Positions 34,653 to 46,357 of a DNA stretch of 64,000 nucleotides are shown in pieces. A program made the translations under genes and the position numbers. The stretch comes from Bathymodiolus brooksi (lineage: Eukaryota > Mollusca > Bivalvia > Mytilida > Modiolidae), in contig OY804575.1 in assembly GCA_963680875.1 (NCBI GenBank), positions 27,447,034 to 27,511,033 on the forward strand, read 5' to 3'. Each line of letters starts with the position of its first letter. Within the stretch, counting starts at the first letter, position 1. The notes below the pieces were generated by a model. It made no database searches, was not told where the DNA came from, and was given only the letters and a program-made list of their open reading frames with translations.

Positions 34653-34815
34653 TATTTAGTTGAAACTTGTAAATAATGTCGTGGTCCTTTGCTTGTAGAG
34701 TGACTACATTACTAAATTCTCCCAAGTCAGTTATAATACGACATTGTCCTGTGTAGTTCTCTTTCACTTTGGCAACTTCTTTAGCTTGAGCCTCTATATT
34801 GTCGGTGGACGCCAT
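34653..34815 (-). CDS. LENG9: LENG9-like exon 1: start of RWD-like domain
   Basis: ATG at 34815-34813 in a strong context (GACCATGG), donor GTAAGTTTG from 34652. Encodes MASTDNIEAQAKEVAKVKEN, then YTGQCRIITD and IIYKFQLN, 54 codons plus one base. The helix followed by two strands, joined to YP-x-x-x-P in exon 2, is the RWD pattern (as in GCN2 and RWDD proteins). RWD domains are protein-interaction modules. No domain search was possible, so the RWD call is by pattern only. Confidence 0.82.
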
Positions 34816-36020
34816 GGTCTTTGTTCAGCTTCAAGACAGAAAAAAATAGTGTTATTGTATTAAATATGGTTCAAAGTTCAAATGCTTGTAGGGTGAATGT
34901 AGGTAAAAAAAAAAACTCATTAGAGCTTATGTTATTGTTATATATGCCCGACTTAAAATACAAACTTTTTGTATTTGCGAATGACATGAAATTGAATGTG
35001 TTTAAACATTTAATGAAAACCGATATGGAATATCATGAAAAAAGGGGCGTCATATAAGTGTGGTTCCATGGGGTCAGTCAATATTAAACACGCGTTTATT
35101 ACTTTATATCTTTGTATTTATTCTCATAATCCAATATACAATGGCATATACAAGTTTCAACAGATTCTAAATTATCCTATTACCTGGCAAATGTTTTTTT
35201 AGTCTCTCATAAGAAATAACGTGTATATTTATAATTTACTACAATGTAGGGTTTCTTACCTTCGCTCCTAGTATGATATAAAATATTGAAGGTTGAAGTC
35301 TCAGCAACCCCTTTTATTGTTTACACAAAGTGGTGGTGCAATACATATGACGTCTTGTTTCTAAATATACACGGCATATCAGTTACTTATTTTTAGAATT
35401 ACCGGTATAGTTAAATACCAACAAACAAGAAATATTCTGGTTGAATCACCAAGAACCATTTAAAATGGTGATGGTTATTCCAGAATAGCGTCGCGCACAC
35501 TAAATTCGATATCTATGTTTTTATTCATGTATCAACGATGGAAAAAATTCACAAATCATTAAAAATAGTTCTATATCACTAGTCCACAGAGATATCAAAA
35601 TCTTCATACCCTCAAAATTGTATTCCGGTCTCGATTTTTTAGCAATACTTGTCCGAAATGCGGGTATTCTCAATAACCAGACAGTGGATTCAAACCTATG
35701 AACACCCCTTTAAATCATCACTATTATCTAATGTCAAAATACCCCCCTTCCCCCCAAACACACAACACAAAAAACAAAGGATAGCGGTAAAACAAGAAGA
35801 AAGACATGTACATTGTATTTTTCTACTCTTATCAACACCTCTTTCCTTTCTAACTTAAATTATTTTAATTGACTCGAGTGACGTTCTTTACCCTTCCTCT
35901 TCCGCTAGCGTGAAGTGTATTTTTGAAACTTTCTATATGATTGTTTTGCAATTATCCACTGTAGCACTAGTCGTATCTAATATACAAAAAAAATTATCGA
36001 GTATATTTAGTTTCTGTAAA

Positions 36021-36158
36021 ATGATTTGACCTGTCATTTTCAATGCTAAGTTTCAGCAGCAAATAATTACAGAAACTGTGGGAAATGTGATGATTTGACG
36101 TGTCATTTTCAATGCTAAGTTTCAGCAGCAAATAATTACAGAAACTGTGGGAAATGTG
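36021..36158. repeat. 69-bp tandem duplication, almost identical copies
   Basis: ATGATTTGAC(C/G)TGTCATTTTC starts at 36021 and 36090. The copies differ at one or two bases. Confidence 0.92.
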
Positions 36159-36480
36159 AAAGCTCTATATCGTAAAGTGTTATTTTTTAATTAAATGTAG
36201 CGTTGATGAAATTCAGACATAAAAACAATATTAAATAAAACCAGTTCATTTTTTTTTCTTTTTTATTTGATTCTTAAAAGTTCATCGAATGGAATTAAGA
36301 ATGAAAAAAAAAATCCCCATAAGTCATTAAATTGTTTTTGTAATTTTTGTAAGAAAAACCAGTATTTAATCAATTTTTTGTAACGACTTATTGAGTTTTG
36401 GTGAATCGGAGCAAATATGTTATTCAAATTTTTCGGATAAAATTTTACAAAAAACAGTTTTTGAGTAACGTCAATGTGAT

Positions 36481-36548
36481 AAAATCACATCTCTCACATG
36501 CTCACATTTACTGTGGGAGAAAGGGGAGAACGTGAGAGATATGATTTT
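36481..36548. repeat. 17-bp inverted repeat
   Basis: AAAATCACATCTCTCAC at 36481 pairs with GTGAGAGATATGATTTT at 36532 with one mismatch; the loop includes a purine-rich run. It overlaps the end of the unassigned minus-strand frame. Confidence 0.8.
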
Positions 36549-36740
36549 AATGATCAGACTGGAGTTATGTGGGACAAATACTTGTCTTCCAATTTCAAAT
36601 AAAAGTAAAATATCATAAAGGGCTACGCCAGGTGCAGCATGATACGACCACAGCAAGTCGACAATGGCTTCCTCCTGAACCAGTTTTACTGCAATCAAGA
36701 TAAATCGGGAAAAAAAGCATAACTGATAGAAGAAATCCAC
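36541..36740 (-). other. Unassigned open stretch, possible exon or element relic
   Basis: The minus frame reads AVKLVQEEAIVDLLWSYHAA then PGVALYDILLLFEIGRQVFV, less biased in composition than neighbouring random frames. An ATTGCAG sits just before VKLVQEE (near 36690), so it could follow a splice acceptor. I do not recognise a family. Opposite in sense to the stretch at 36741. Confidence 0.25.
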
Positions 36741-36900
36741 TTGAATACTACAATAAGGCCTTAAAAGAATGCATACAAAGAAAAGAACGGATTAAACAGT
36801 TAAGATTAGAAGCTCCTAGCCAATTCAATACACCAGAATTGGATGAAAAATACAAATTCTATATACCTTCCAAATATTTCATAATTTGTGCGCCCTTTAG
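36741..36900 (+). other. Unassigned protein-like stretch, possible exon relic
   Basis: The plus frame reads LEYYNKALKECIQRKERIKQ, LRLEAPSQFNTPELDEKYKF, YIPSK: charged, helical, with normal-looking codon use. There is no good donor after it and the frame stops at 36922-36924. It may be a decayed exon of a gene that moved or a captured fragment. I could not name the family. Confidence 0.3.
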
Positions 36901-38009
36901 ATCCCTTTTCAAAATAAATAGCTAATTTTAAATGATCCACCAATACCTCACGAAGATAAAATAAACCCCCCCCCCCCCATAAAAAACTGCATTGGAAATT
37001 TTGACCCCCTCCTCAGTTTGTCCCCCTTTTTATGTAAAAATGGTAATGGTTACATAGGGTGTACATAGTAATAACGCTTTGCATTTATTTACCTGTAATA
37101 TACGAGCTTTATACATAAGAATATGACAGGATTCCCATAATCTTTTTATAATTGTTTACAACGTTCTGTAGCCCTGGAGGATAATGTTGTCGGCAATAAC
37201 TTAATTTAAAAGGCCGTGCACCATCATTTGAAGTTCTACCAGCATTTATCTATTTCATTCCAATAAAAAGGGCTTACGAGAAAATTGTCTTAATTATAAT
37301 TCAGCACAGTAATGCAAAAAATAAATGAAATGAGATAAATGGGAAATTTTGAATTCTTCTGTAATGGTACACATGTTTCGGTCTCCCTTCAGGACTTTAA
37401 TCAGTGGGTAAATTACAATTTAAAATCAAAGCAACGCTATTTAATATGATAAACTAGCTGATAATTAAATTAACCCCCGAGATAATTTTTCTTCATCTTA
37501 CACCTCACCTGCCCCAGGTAAAATGTGTTCAGATTATATTAGTAAGTAAAGATACGTCGTTTGTGTTGAAACCATGCCAAAACCTTTTACAATTGGATTG
37601 TAACCACCAAAGGTTGTAAAATATCTTTCGTTATATTTACCCATGCTACTACCGTCCCATAAAACGTTAAATATGTGTACAGCGCATACCAACTCTAGAG
37701 GAAGCAAATCGTTTTATTTTCATCTGGCGTTCACTTTATGATTTTACCACGGTTTATTTACATATCTTTGTGTATTATATATACCTATTGTAAAATCTGT
37801 GTATTACGTGATGTGATTATTCGGCTAATAAATACCTACTTTTACATACACCAGAGGATCAATTACAATGTGAATTCTGTGGAATTTAAACACTTCAGTT
37901 CAACATAAGGAGTACAAATTCAATATCATAAAGTAAGACCGTATTATACATTATTTGTATACATGGTAAATGAATAATATTGGTTAAATAGACGTTTGTA
38001 CATGAGAAC

Positions 38010-38405
38010 ATGGACAACGGTCGACAACGTGCCCATTCAGCTTCATCACTGAAATCATTACATATTTATGGACCTTCATCCAAATGGACTAAGAGACAAG
38101 CACGGAGTACGCCAGAACTTAGGCTTTATATGCAACAATCAATGTTGAGTGGATTGAATACCACAGTTCCACAAAGTTTAATTCCACAGGACTTTGCAAG
38201 AAAACATAAACCTAAACCTCAATCGTCCAAGAGAAAGAGATGCTGTACCGGCAACTTCTGTCGTTCTTGTTGCTCGCTAAGATTATTCCTGGTGTTTTGG
38301 CAGTTGATTCTAGGAGCAGCAATCACGGCTATGTCATTTTATTTGTTCTTTTATGTCACGGATTCATTAAAAGTTAGAGACACACCATTTTGGGCAGGAA
38401 TTCCG
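38010..38405 (+). CDS. SSPN: Sarcospan exon 1: cytoplasmic N-terminus, TM1, start of TM2
   Basis: ATG at 38010 (A at -3, G at +4); donor GTATGT from 38406. Residues 1-89 are a basic, serine-rich cytoplasmic tail rich in Lys/Arg and ending in a cysteine cluster (RKRCCTGNFCRSCC), a likely palmitoylation site. TM1 is about 90-115 (LRLFLVFWQLILGAAITAMS). KVRDTPFWAGIP then matches the sarcospan signature before TM2. An upstream ATG at 38002 opens an overlapping out-of-frame 16-codon frame ending at 38052. The frame continues past 38405 for 61 codons (VCIYSIVNICSM...), but that is intron readthrough. Confidence 0.9.
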
Positions 38406-40084
38406 GTATGTATTTATAGTATTGTAAATATCTGTTCTATGTTGCGAAAATGGGACGTTTCTAATTTCATTTTTGTTACATTGTCAAAAAAACGATATCA
38501 TTTTACACATTTTATGGGTGTTCAATTTACCCAGGGTACATGTACATCCCAAATCACCATAGTTCAAATTAAACGACAACCTGTTACCTGACTCTCGGAT
38601 GTGTTATATCTATATATTTTCACATGACAAACCTACTACTTACATGTAACTTTAACATGTAGTAAATCTTGACAGGTAAACATTTTGACATATCTAAATG
38701 TACTATCACACATTATACTAACACTGACAAATACTAGCTGGTATTTGTTACATCTTAGACATGAGAATGGTGATGATACATATATCTACAATAATATTCG
38801 TCAGGGAAAAAATAAGAAAACGATGGATTTTCATCAAAATTCCTTCCTTTTCTTGTTGTGCAGTTTTTCTTTTAATGTTTACTTTCCATTTGTCAATATG
38901 ATTATCTTCTACACGTTTCTAACGTAAATCACTTAAGTGCGCGATCACGAAATAATCTAAATTTGACGTTTTTATCTCAATGACTTATTGTCTTTATCAA
39001 GGATCAATTAACATATGGTTGAGGTTAAGAAGAATTTTCTAAAGATTATATCTATATTACACATTTATTCCATATTATCAAGAGTTTTGTTCAATATGGT
39101 CCATTTTATATTTCTGATGCCTGGTACATTAAGATTTGTTAAAATGTAATGAAGTGGAAATGCTGGCCAATTTACAGTTGGTTCAATACGTCCAGGGTTA
39201 TTAACCGCGGTTGCATTGTAACAATACAGGATAGTATATATTATATGTATTGCAAGTCATGCGTATATTTATTTCATAACAATGTTCTCAAGTTCACATA
39301 AGAAGAAACACCAAGTACAACAAGAAAGAAAACTATTATATATATATTGGAATGTTTAAGATATATAACAGATATTAATATGTATATTTATTCTCCAACT
39401 GACAGTGCATAGCGCATATACAGAGAAAACATACAACTAACTTGACTCCTATATATATATACAACGCACATGGCCTGGTAATAAATATAGCATGAGTCGA
39501 GTAGACCCAAGTCGTAACCTCTGACCGCAATAACTTGTGTATCACCTATCATATGTTTTTGTGTAATACGTATATACATTATCTACTCATTCTGTCATTT
39601 TATAATAATTATTTGTAAATAATTGATGCTCCTGTAGCGCAATCTGCTGCGCCTGAGTTTATTCAATAAAGTTGAAAGTTGAAAGTTGACAAAGTTCGCA
39701 GTAGCGGTCTGGGTACGTTACTCCATTTACATGTATATATAGAAGATGCATTGAATCTGATGGCTTATAAAAATGTTGTTCACATTTATAACGCCACAGA
39801 AAAGGATGAAGCAAAATTGCATTTTAAAGTCTGATAAAACGATTAAGAAAATTATAACCGAATTGGTTCTATGTTCCTGAATATTCTCTTTCATTGATCG
39901 TTTACATTTTTAAGGGACATGGGCGGGCGAGTGGTTATGGTCGTTGATTCTGACCACTAATCCCTTTTGGGATTGGAAGCCAGAGTTGTTTTCTGATATT
40001 GCCTGCCTCCGAATCCCTTATCAACCATGCATAGTTCTATTCAGGAAATGTTTTTCAGGTACCCCCGCCTCGAACCAGCGTGAA

Positions 40085-41055
40085 TTACGCCTGCACCTCA
40101 ATGTCGTGCCAACCGGCGCTGGAGTATTCAAAAGTAGACATATTCTGCTGCATAAATATGCAAATAGAATCATGATCACCTACCTTTTGGAAGTCTGACA
40201 TGTTTAAAGCTGTTTGGCATTCCCTTCCGTGAATGGATAACTGTTCCCGTGGCAAACTGTTCCTCAGGTCATGCATCAGTTTTGGGCTAGTAAACCAGTT
40301 GTCCATAGTGACGTGGTGGCGATCCCCAAAATGAGATCTCATTAAATCCATTACTATTTGGTACCTTGAAACATATTTTGCAATATCAGCTTCAGATGCA
40401 TATATAAGTTATTTGCGAAATACTATCTATGTCACTGTAATAAGCCCGGAAGATGTTTTATTTGAAAAAGTAACTCACACGTAAATATAATTACAGGGTT
40501 ATGCTGATGAGTATGATTTTGGCAATATGTGAACTCGGTGAATATAACCCCTCGCAAAAAAGGAGTTTGTAAATAACCCCCGTTCCTTTTACAAGAATCA
40601 CCACAACGGAAGTATTCACTTTTACATTCCTTTGATAAACAATTTGCTAACTGAATGTTTATTGTTTTATCTACTTTACTTTAAAATGAAAAACTGAAAT
40701 AATCAACTGCATATATATATATTTATAGATGTCCATTTTGTCAATAGTTTTTTTTTACAAAGAATATTTTATGACCTTCAAGGGCTTGAATAATAAATTT
40801 CATTTATTCTGTTATATATTATTGATGATTATAATGTAAATTAAAAATACCCTTGTCCATGAGGAAAACGAGGAGTATTCTGTTTGCCTTTATATATTTC
40901 GATCTGATGTGTGCAGCCACTATTTGATTCAGCAAGAACCCATGCTTTAATTCCCCATCTGTGTGCCTTTTTATTGGCAATGTACTGTTTTAGAAAGAAA
41001 ATGTCTCCCTTTAAATCCAATCATCCGCTCATCAATACAAACATTTTGAGATAGC
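40085..41055 (-). pseudogene. piggyBac-type transposase relic, apparently intron-containing
   Basis: Two minus-strand blocks. Block 1 (40851-41055): NVCIDERMIGFKGRH, then after a frameshift KQYIANKKAHRWGIKAWVLA, SNSGCTHQIEIYKGK. This is the DExM-x-(F)KGR...QY--KKP-KWGIK-W-LA---GY---EIYTGK core with the first catalytic Asp. Block 2 (40085-40405): VSRYQIVMDLMR, HHVTMDNWFTSPKLMHDLRN with the second catalytic Asp (MDNWFTSP). Block 1 is preceded by TTTTTTTTCTCAG, a convincing splice acceptor, and about 450 bp without coding separate the blocks. Either this copy had introns or it took insertions. The third catalytic Asp region is decayed or missing. Confidence 0.78.
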
Positions 41056-41654
41056 CTGAGAAAAAAAATAATTTGAATGTCAACTTTTAATTTGGATATG
41101 CAGGGTCGGAATCTTATTTTTATTATTATATTGAGAAATATTTCAAAACGGCATGTTTTGCCGAGACAGAGTGACTCCTTTGAAATGATAAAACTTTCTT
41201 GTAATCATTTGCGTGGCTTTGAACACGAGCTAATGGCACAAAGATTATTCCCTTTCAGAATTATAGACATTTACTGGAAAAAATACCAAAGACTTCCATC
41301 CAGCGAGAACTTTTCCTTTGGTGTATGAAGGATGGTAATAACCTGATTAAAAAATACATTTTTAGTGAGAGGAATAGCTCGGATTATAGTTATAACTATT
41401 GTTTTTATCATTGAACACGTTGAATATGTCATTTTCAATGCAATTTTATATTTTTGCAAGGATTTTGTTAGGACAATCCTGGCCATACTCCTGCACTACC
41501 AAAATCATATGTATTGGCATTTTAAGGATATTGGTATATTTCATGTAGTCATTTTATTTTGTGCAAAGTCCTAACTCAATCATCAGTTGCAAATTATACA
41601 CCTTTTGCATAATTCGACAGTAAATACATGTATGAGTAAAGATTGCGTTTTTCT

Positions 41655-42190
41655 CTCTCAAATTAGGCAATATTACAAAATGGGGGGATTTTGATTGACC
41701 ATATTGCAGATGATATTCAAAAGCAAAGTAAAACATTTTATATGCTATATATTTAGTCTAAGACTATTGCTTAACAACCAAAATAAATAAAACAAATTAA
41801 AGTGTTACCTTAGTAGATATAGCCATCAGAACATAGCCTATTTTTGCAAATTAGGAAATATTACAAAAAGGGGGGGGGGGGGGTTCGGTAGCTGATATTG
41901 CAGATGATATTCAAAAACAAAGCAAAACATTTTATCTGCTATATATTTAGTCTATGATTATTGCTTAACAACCAAAATAATACAAATTAAAGTGCTACCG
42001 TCAGAGATATAACCCTCAGAACATAGCCTATTTTAGCAAATTAGACAATATTACAAAAAGGTGGGGGGGGGGGGGGGGTTCGGTAGCTCATATTGCAGAT
42101 GATATTCAAAAGCAAAGCAAAACATTATTTTATCTGCTATTTATTTAGTCTCAGCATATTGCTTAACAACCAAAACAAATTAAAGTATCC
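41655..42190. repeat. Tandem triplication of about 190 bp with G homopolymers
   Basis: Three copies (from about 41655, 41845 and 42035) of AAATTAG-CAATATTACAAAA + polyG + GATATTGCAGATGATATTCA + TATTTAGTCTA + TTGCTTAACAACCAAAAT. The G tract grows from 6 to 13 and 15-16 across copies, a slippage-prone feature. Confidence 0.85.
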
Positions 42191-44409
42191 GTAAATTAAA
42201 ATAAGTCATATACCTCGAGTCTCCAACCAAAATAAATCTTAATTGGTAAAAACTCGTTATTTTAGGTTTAAATACAATAATTGAACATTCATATTTAATT
42301 AGAATAAAGCAGTGAACATATATGACAATTCTTCAGGTCTACCTTCCCCCTCCCCCCTTTACCCAATTTGTATGATTCTGCTATTAATATACGTGTGTTT
42401 ATGCTTGGTAATTAAGATGAATTGCATGTATACATGATGAGTAGATTGCTCTATGTCTTATGCAAATTGTTATCTAATTGTTCCATCTTGTTGGAGAGGA
42501 TTTGTATAGGCATATAGCCTGTTATCCAATCCTATTGATTTATCAATAAAATATTTGAAATGAAAAAATAAACGTCAGTAAGCCTTAATAAAAACCCGCG
42601 CATATTTACGAGTTTCAAGAACACGACATCGGTAAAGTTTTTGTCAACATATTCAATCAATCATGGCAAAATAAACACTTGAAAATAAACTGAAGGTCGA
42701 CAAAACTTACTTAATTTGTGGAATCCTACATATATTTTTTAAATATTACAACTTATCATTTACGTCGCAAGCATAGTATAATATTAAAATACGATTTTCT
42801 CATTAAAATGCAAAATATATTATATAGATTATACCTAGGTCACACTCAAAATTCCGCGATATAGAAATATAACATAGTTTGTCCGCTGTGAGGTACAACC
42901 CCTCAACGGCGGGTTGTGTATGACAAAAATACAAAACTCGCCCTCATGACAGGAGGTAAACGAGTGCTTTTATGATTTGAGATTGTCACGCTTTTTGTCA
43001 ATAATAGTGACATTTTTTAATCTACATTGTTTATTGTTTGTAGACTTGTTCTCGCCATGATTATCTGGCTACAATATTGCTCACTTGATATATCATTGAT
43101 GTAAGAATCTTTGTAGGTACTTTACTCCATCGTACTATCTAGACTTGTTACGAAAGTTTGCCGTCTTGTTATCTTTTCCAATGATGTATATACGTCCTTG
43201 TCTTTTCTAATTTGCAAATGTTGATCTTTTAACAAAGGAAAGGGACACTTACATGACGAATGTATATCCAATATACAAACATTAACAACGAAAACCCGAT
43301 TCGTCAGGTTCAATCTCACACTTATTCACTTTTAATAGTAAGAAATGTACAAGTGATGTTTTATCGACATTTTGTTAATTTCACCAACATTAAACAGTTT
43401 AGTCTTGAGCATTACCGGGCGTGAAATATAGGAGAATGATCTTCATTGAGTCTAGTGACTAGGCGTCGAAGTCCCCGTAAACTCCGGCGTTTTGAGTAAT
43501 TACACCCACTACTAGCATTCTGATTGTCATAATTATTTGTATAGCATATGCTTTGTAAATTCTAAAGGGGACAGTCTCCGTCAGTCTAAATCTGCGTCTG
43601 GTCTACCTAAATAACTACATATATATATAATGTACTCTAATACGAAACCTTAACCCTCCCCTATGACATAATTCGTGTTGATTGAAATTAAGGTTACCTC
43701 CCTGTGAATAAGAAGAGATAGACCTGTCTGTTTGAATGATACAAATGTCTTATTGTTGTTATATAATGATTAGAAATAGTCAGTATCAGAATCTGGAGGA
43801 ACTCTGGAATCTGAAGGTTATCAATACAAAATAGATCTTTATCAAAACTCTACGTGACTGATATGAAGTAGGTCTTGATTTAGACGATGCTATTTTCCCA
43901 TGGATTCCATTTAGAAGTAATATTTCTTGAGTTTTTAAAAAGCAATCTCATACATACAAATAGCTGTAACTCATTGAAATCGGCATTTATACCTACATAT
44001 ACAATTCGTAAATAATGTATAATTATCATTAAATCAAACCTTTTCTCTCTCAAGCATATAGTGTTTTGACGATACTGTTCAGGCCCTATGACTTTCTTAC
44101 CCCCCAAAGACTTTTAAATTATTTGACTTTCCAATCATTTGACTTTGAGTAGTATATCTGGTGAAGGTTTGACTTCGAGTAGTGTACCTGGTGAAGGTTA
44201 TTCCAGAAAGGCCATGTACAATAAATAAGATATGTACACGTTTTTATCACAATCTCATGAAACTCTGTATGTAAAGTAGAGCATGGATTTTATCTTCAGT
44301 TTTTCTCACGTTTTCGGAATGTGTACATACATCATTGAACTATTCGATGTGACGATCTCTAAACATACCATCCCAGGATTAGAATTTGGTAATTTCTAGG
44401 CATAACGTC

Positions 44410-45350
44410 TTATTATTACAATTTCAAAATCTTTACAACTACCATCTCTGTATAATAATTTAACAATCTCTTGGCCTACCATCTCTGTATTATAATTTAA
44501 CAATCTCTTGGCCTATTGTCTCAGTATTACAATTTAACAATCTCTTGGCCTACCGTCTCCGTATTACAATTTAGCAATCTCCATAAATACCTCTCAGAAT
44601 TACAATTTAAAAATCTCTTGGCCTTCCATCTCAGTATTACAATTTAACAATCGCTTGGCCTACCGTCTCAGTATTACAATTTAGCATCTCCATAAATACC
44701 TCTCTGTATTACAATTTAACAATTGCTTGACCTACCATCTCAGTATTACAATATAACAATCTCCTGGCCTACTGTCTCAGTATTACAATTTAAAAATCTC
44801 CTGGCCTGCCGTTTCAGTATTACAATTTAACAATCTCTTGGCCTACCATCTCATTATTACAATTTAGCATCTCCAGAAATACCTCTCTGTATTATAATTT
44901 AACAATCTCTTGACCTACCATCTCAGTATGACAATTTAACAATCTCCAGAAATACCTCTCTGTATTACAATTTTGCAATCTCTAAACCTATCACCTTTAA
45001 CAATCTCTCTATATGTAGACTTACCGTTCTAGCATTACATTTGAAAATCTCTAGACCTACCGTCTCGGTATTACAATTTTCAAACACATTAAGACTACGG
45101 TCTTGGTATTACAATTTTACAATATCTAGTCCTACGGTATCAGTATTACAATTTGACAAATAGACTTACTGTCTCAGTATTACAATTTGACATTCTTTAG
45201 ACCTACGGTATCAGTATTACAATTTGACAATCTCTAGGTCTACTATATCAGTATTACAGTTTTACAACATCTAGACCTACTATCTCAGTATTACAATTTG
45301 ACAATCTCTAGACCTACGGTATCAGTATTACAATTTTACAATCTAGAAGA
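44410..45350. repeat. Degenerate minisatellite of about 37 bp, around 25 units
   Basis: Units of ACAATTTAACAATCTCTTGG + CCTACCATCTCAGTATT, with much substitution and indel change (CCGTCTCAG, CTCCATAAATACCTC, GGTATCAG). Older than the other arrays. No open frame. Confidence 0.88.
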
Positions 45351-45442
45351 GACCTACCACTTCAGCTCACAGTCTGATTGTCAGCGAATTCCAAAGTACA
45401 TTATAAACTGACAACCTTTCAGATATATATCTATTATTTAGC

Positions 45443-46357
45443 AGTAGTAGAGAGGAGGTTACAAAGTAGTATTTGCGGTGGATCTACCGGATGCTGCCCT
45501 GACCGGAAATGACGGCAGTCACGTGATCAGGAGTGAAGTCACCGAAAGTGAGGGTTTCCCGTCTTTTTTTCGGTTTCCCGCGCTTTTTCTTACTATCGTA
45601 GTAGTACAAAATGTAGTACAGTAGTACAAGTACCGTGGCTACCGGATGTGACCGAAGGTCACGTGACGCCGAAGGGGGTAAAAAGGTGCGCGCGTGCGCA
45701 ACCGGAAGTTGCGTTGAAATTCCACCCAAAACACGTTACAAACAAAAACAAAACGAAACACAATATGAAAATATCACACATTAACGTAAACATCTATGAC
45801 AAAACTGCAACAAGTCAACAAAATAGTGATTAAGATGTTGAATAAACACGAAAATTAGAGGAAGCAATCAAGAAACGTCAAGATCTCTGAAAATATAGCA
45901 AAAATGCAACGCGGACGTGATATACTACTTGGAGTACTACACAACATATCCGAAAACACCGTAGGTGAAAACCATTATTGAAATATATTATATCATATAA
46001 AAATAAAAGGGGCAGATAATGATAAGGGCTAGAAAACGATAATAGGACGCGGACGTCCTAGAGAACATCCCAATGTGCACTTCCGGTGAAAAGGCCCCAC
46101 TAGGACGGATATTGCACAACTTTCGGTTGCGCATGCGCGTACCCTTCCACCCTTCGGGGTCACGTGACCTTCGGTCACATCCGGTAGTCATGGTACTTGT
46201 ACTACTGTACCACATTTTGTACTACTACGATAGTAAGTGAAAAGCGCGGGAAAACGGAGAAAAAGGCGGGAACCCTCACGTGTCACGACATTTCCGGTTA
46301 GAGCCGCTTCCGGTAGATCCACCGCAATTACTACTATGTAACCTCCTCTCTACTACT
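45443..46357. mobile_element. 915-bp foldback element, long inverted ends, 6-bp target duplication
   Basis: The left end AGTAGTAGAGAGGAGGTTAC is an exact inverse of the right end, and similarity continues for about 260 bp (GCGGTGGATCTACCGGA, TAGTAGTACAAAATGT, ACCGGATGTGACCGAAGGTC ACGTGAC). The exact duplication TTTAGC lies outside both ends (45437-45442, 46358-46363). Terminal AG, long inverted repeats and a 6-bp duplication are Polinton/Maverick features, but this element is far too short to be autonomous and has no coding. It is much richer in G+C and CpG than its surroundings. No other superfamily I know fits all three features as well, although Dada elements also duplicate 6-7 bp. Confidence 0.85.

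Larger units (their letters stand above)
32539..34815 (-). other. LENG9: LENG9-like gene, complete coding span, two exons
   Basis: Exon 1 (34653-34815) and exon 2 (32539-33953) join in phase 1 across a 699-bp GT-AG intron to give 525 residues. Order: RWD-like fold (about 10-108), basic/charged linker (about 115-160), MJ1316/DUF504 domain (about 163-240), acidic Asp/Asn-rich linker (about 255-322), AKAP7-type 2H phosphoesterase domain (about 331-525). Vertebrate LENG9 combines a CCCH finger with these last two domains; here no CCCH finger is seen. The symbol marks similarity, not proven orthology. Confidence 0.85.
34816..38009. promoter_or_regulatory. Divergent intergenic region between the LENG9-like gene and sarcospan
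   Basis: 3.2 kb separating two head-to-head genes, so both 5' flanks lie here. I see no clear TATA box or shared element. It contains a 69-bp duplication (36021), a hairpin (36481) and two unassigned open stretches (36541-36900), listed separately, and polyA and polyC tracts. Regulatory role inferred from position alone. Confidence 0.35.

Noticed and set aside
38406..38591. C-terminal extension of sarcospan exon 1 (VCIYSIVNICSM...)
   Set aside because: A strong GTATGT donor ends the exon exactly where homology stops, and exon 2 continues the alignment; the extension is intron.
34130..42975. Weak similarity between 34150-34240 and 42890-42975 (GAGGTACAACCCCTC type words)
   Set aside because: Probably an old dispersed repeat, but too diverged for me to set limits or a family.
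45484..45833. Coding frames within the 45443-46357 element
   Set aside because: They lie in the GC-rich inverted ends and have no domain-like content.
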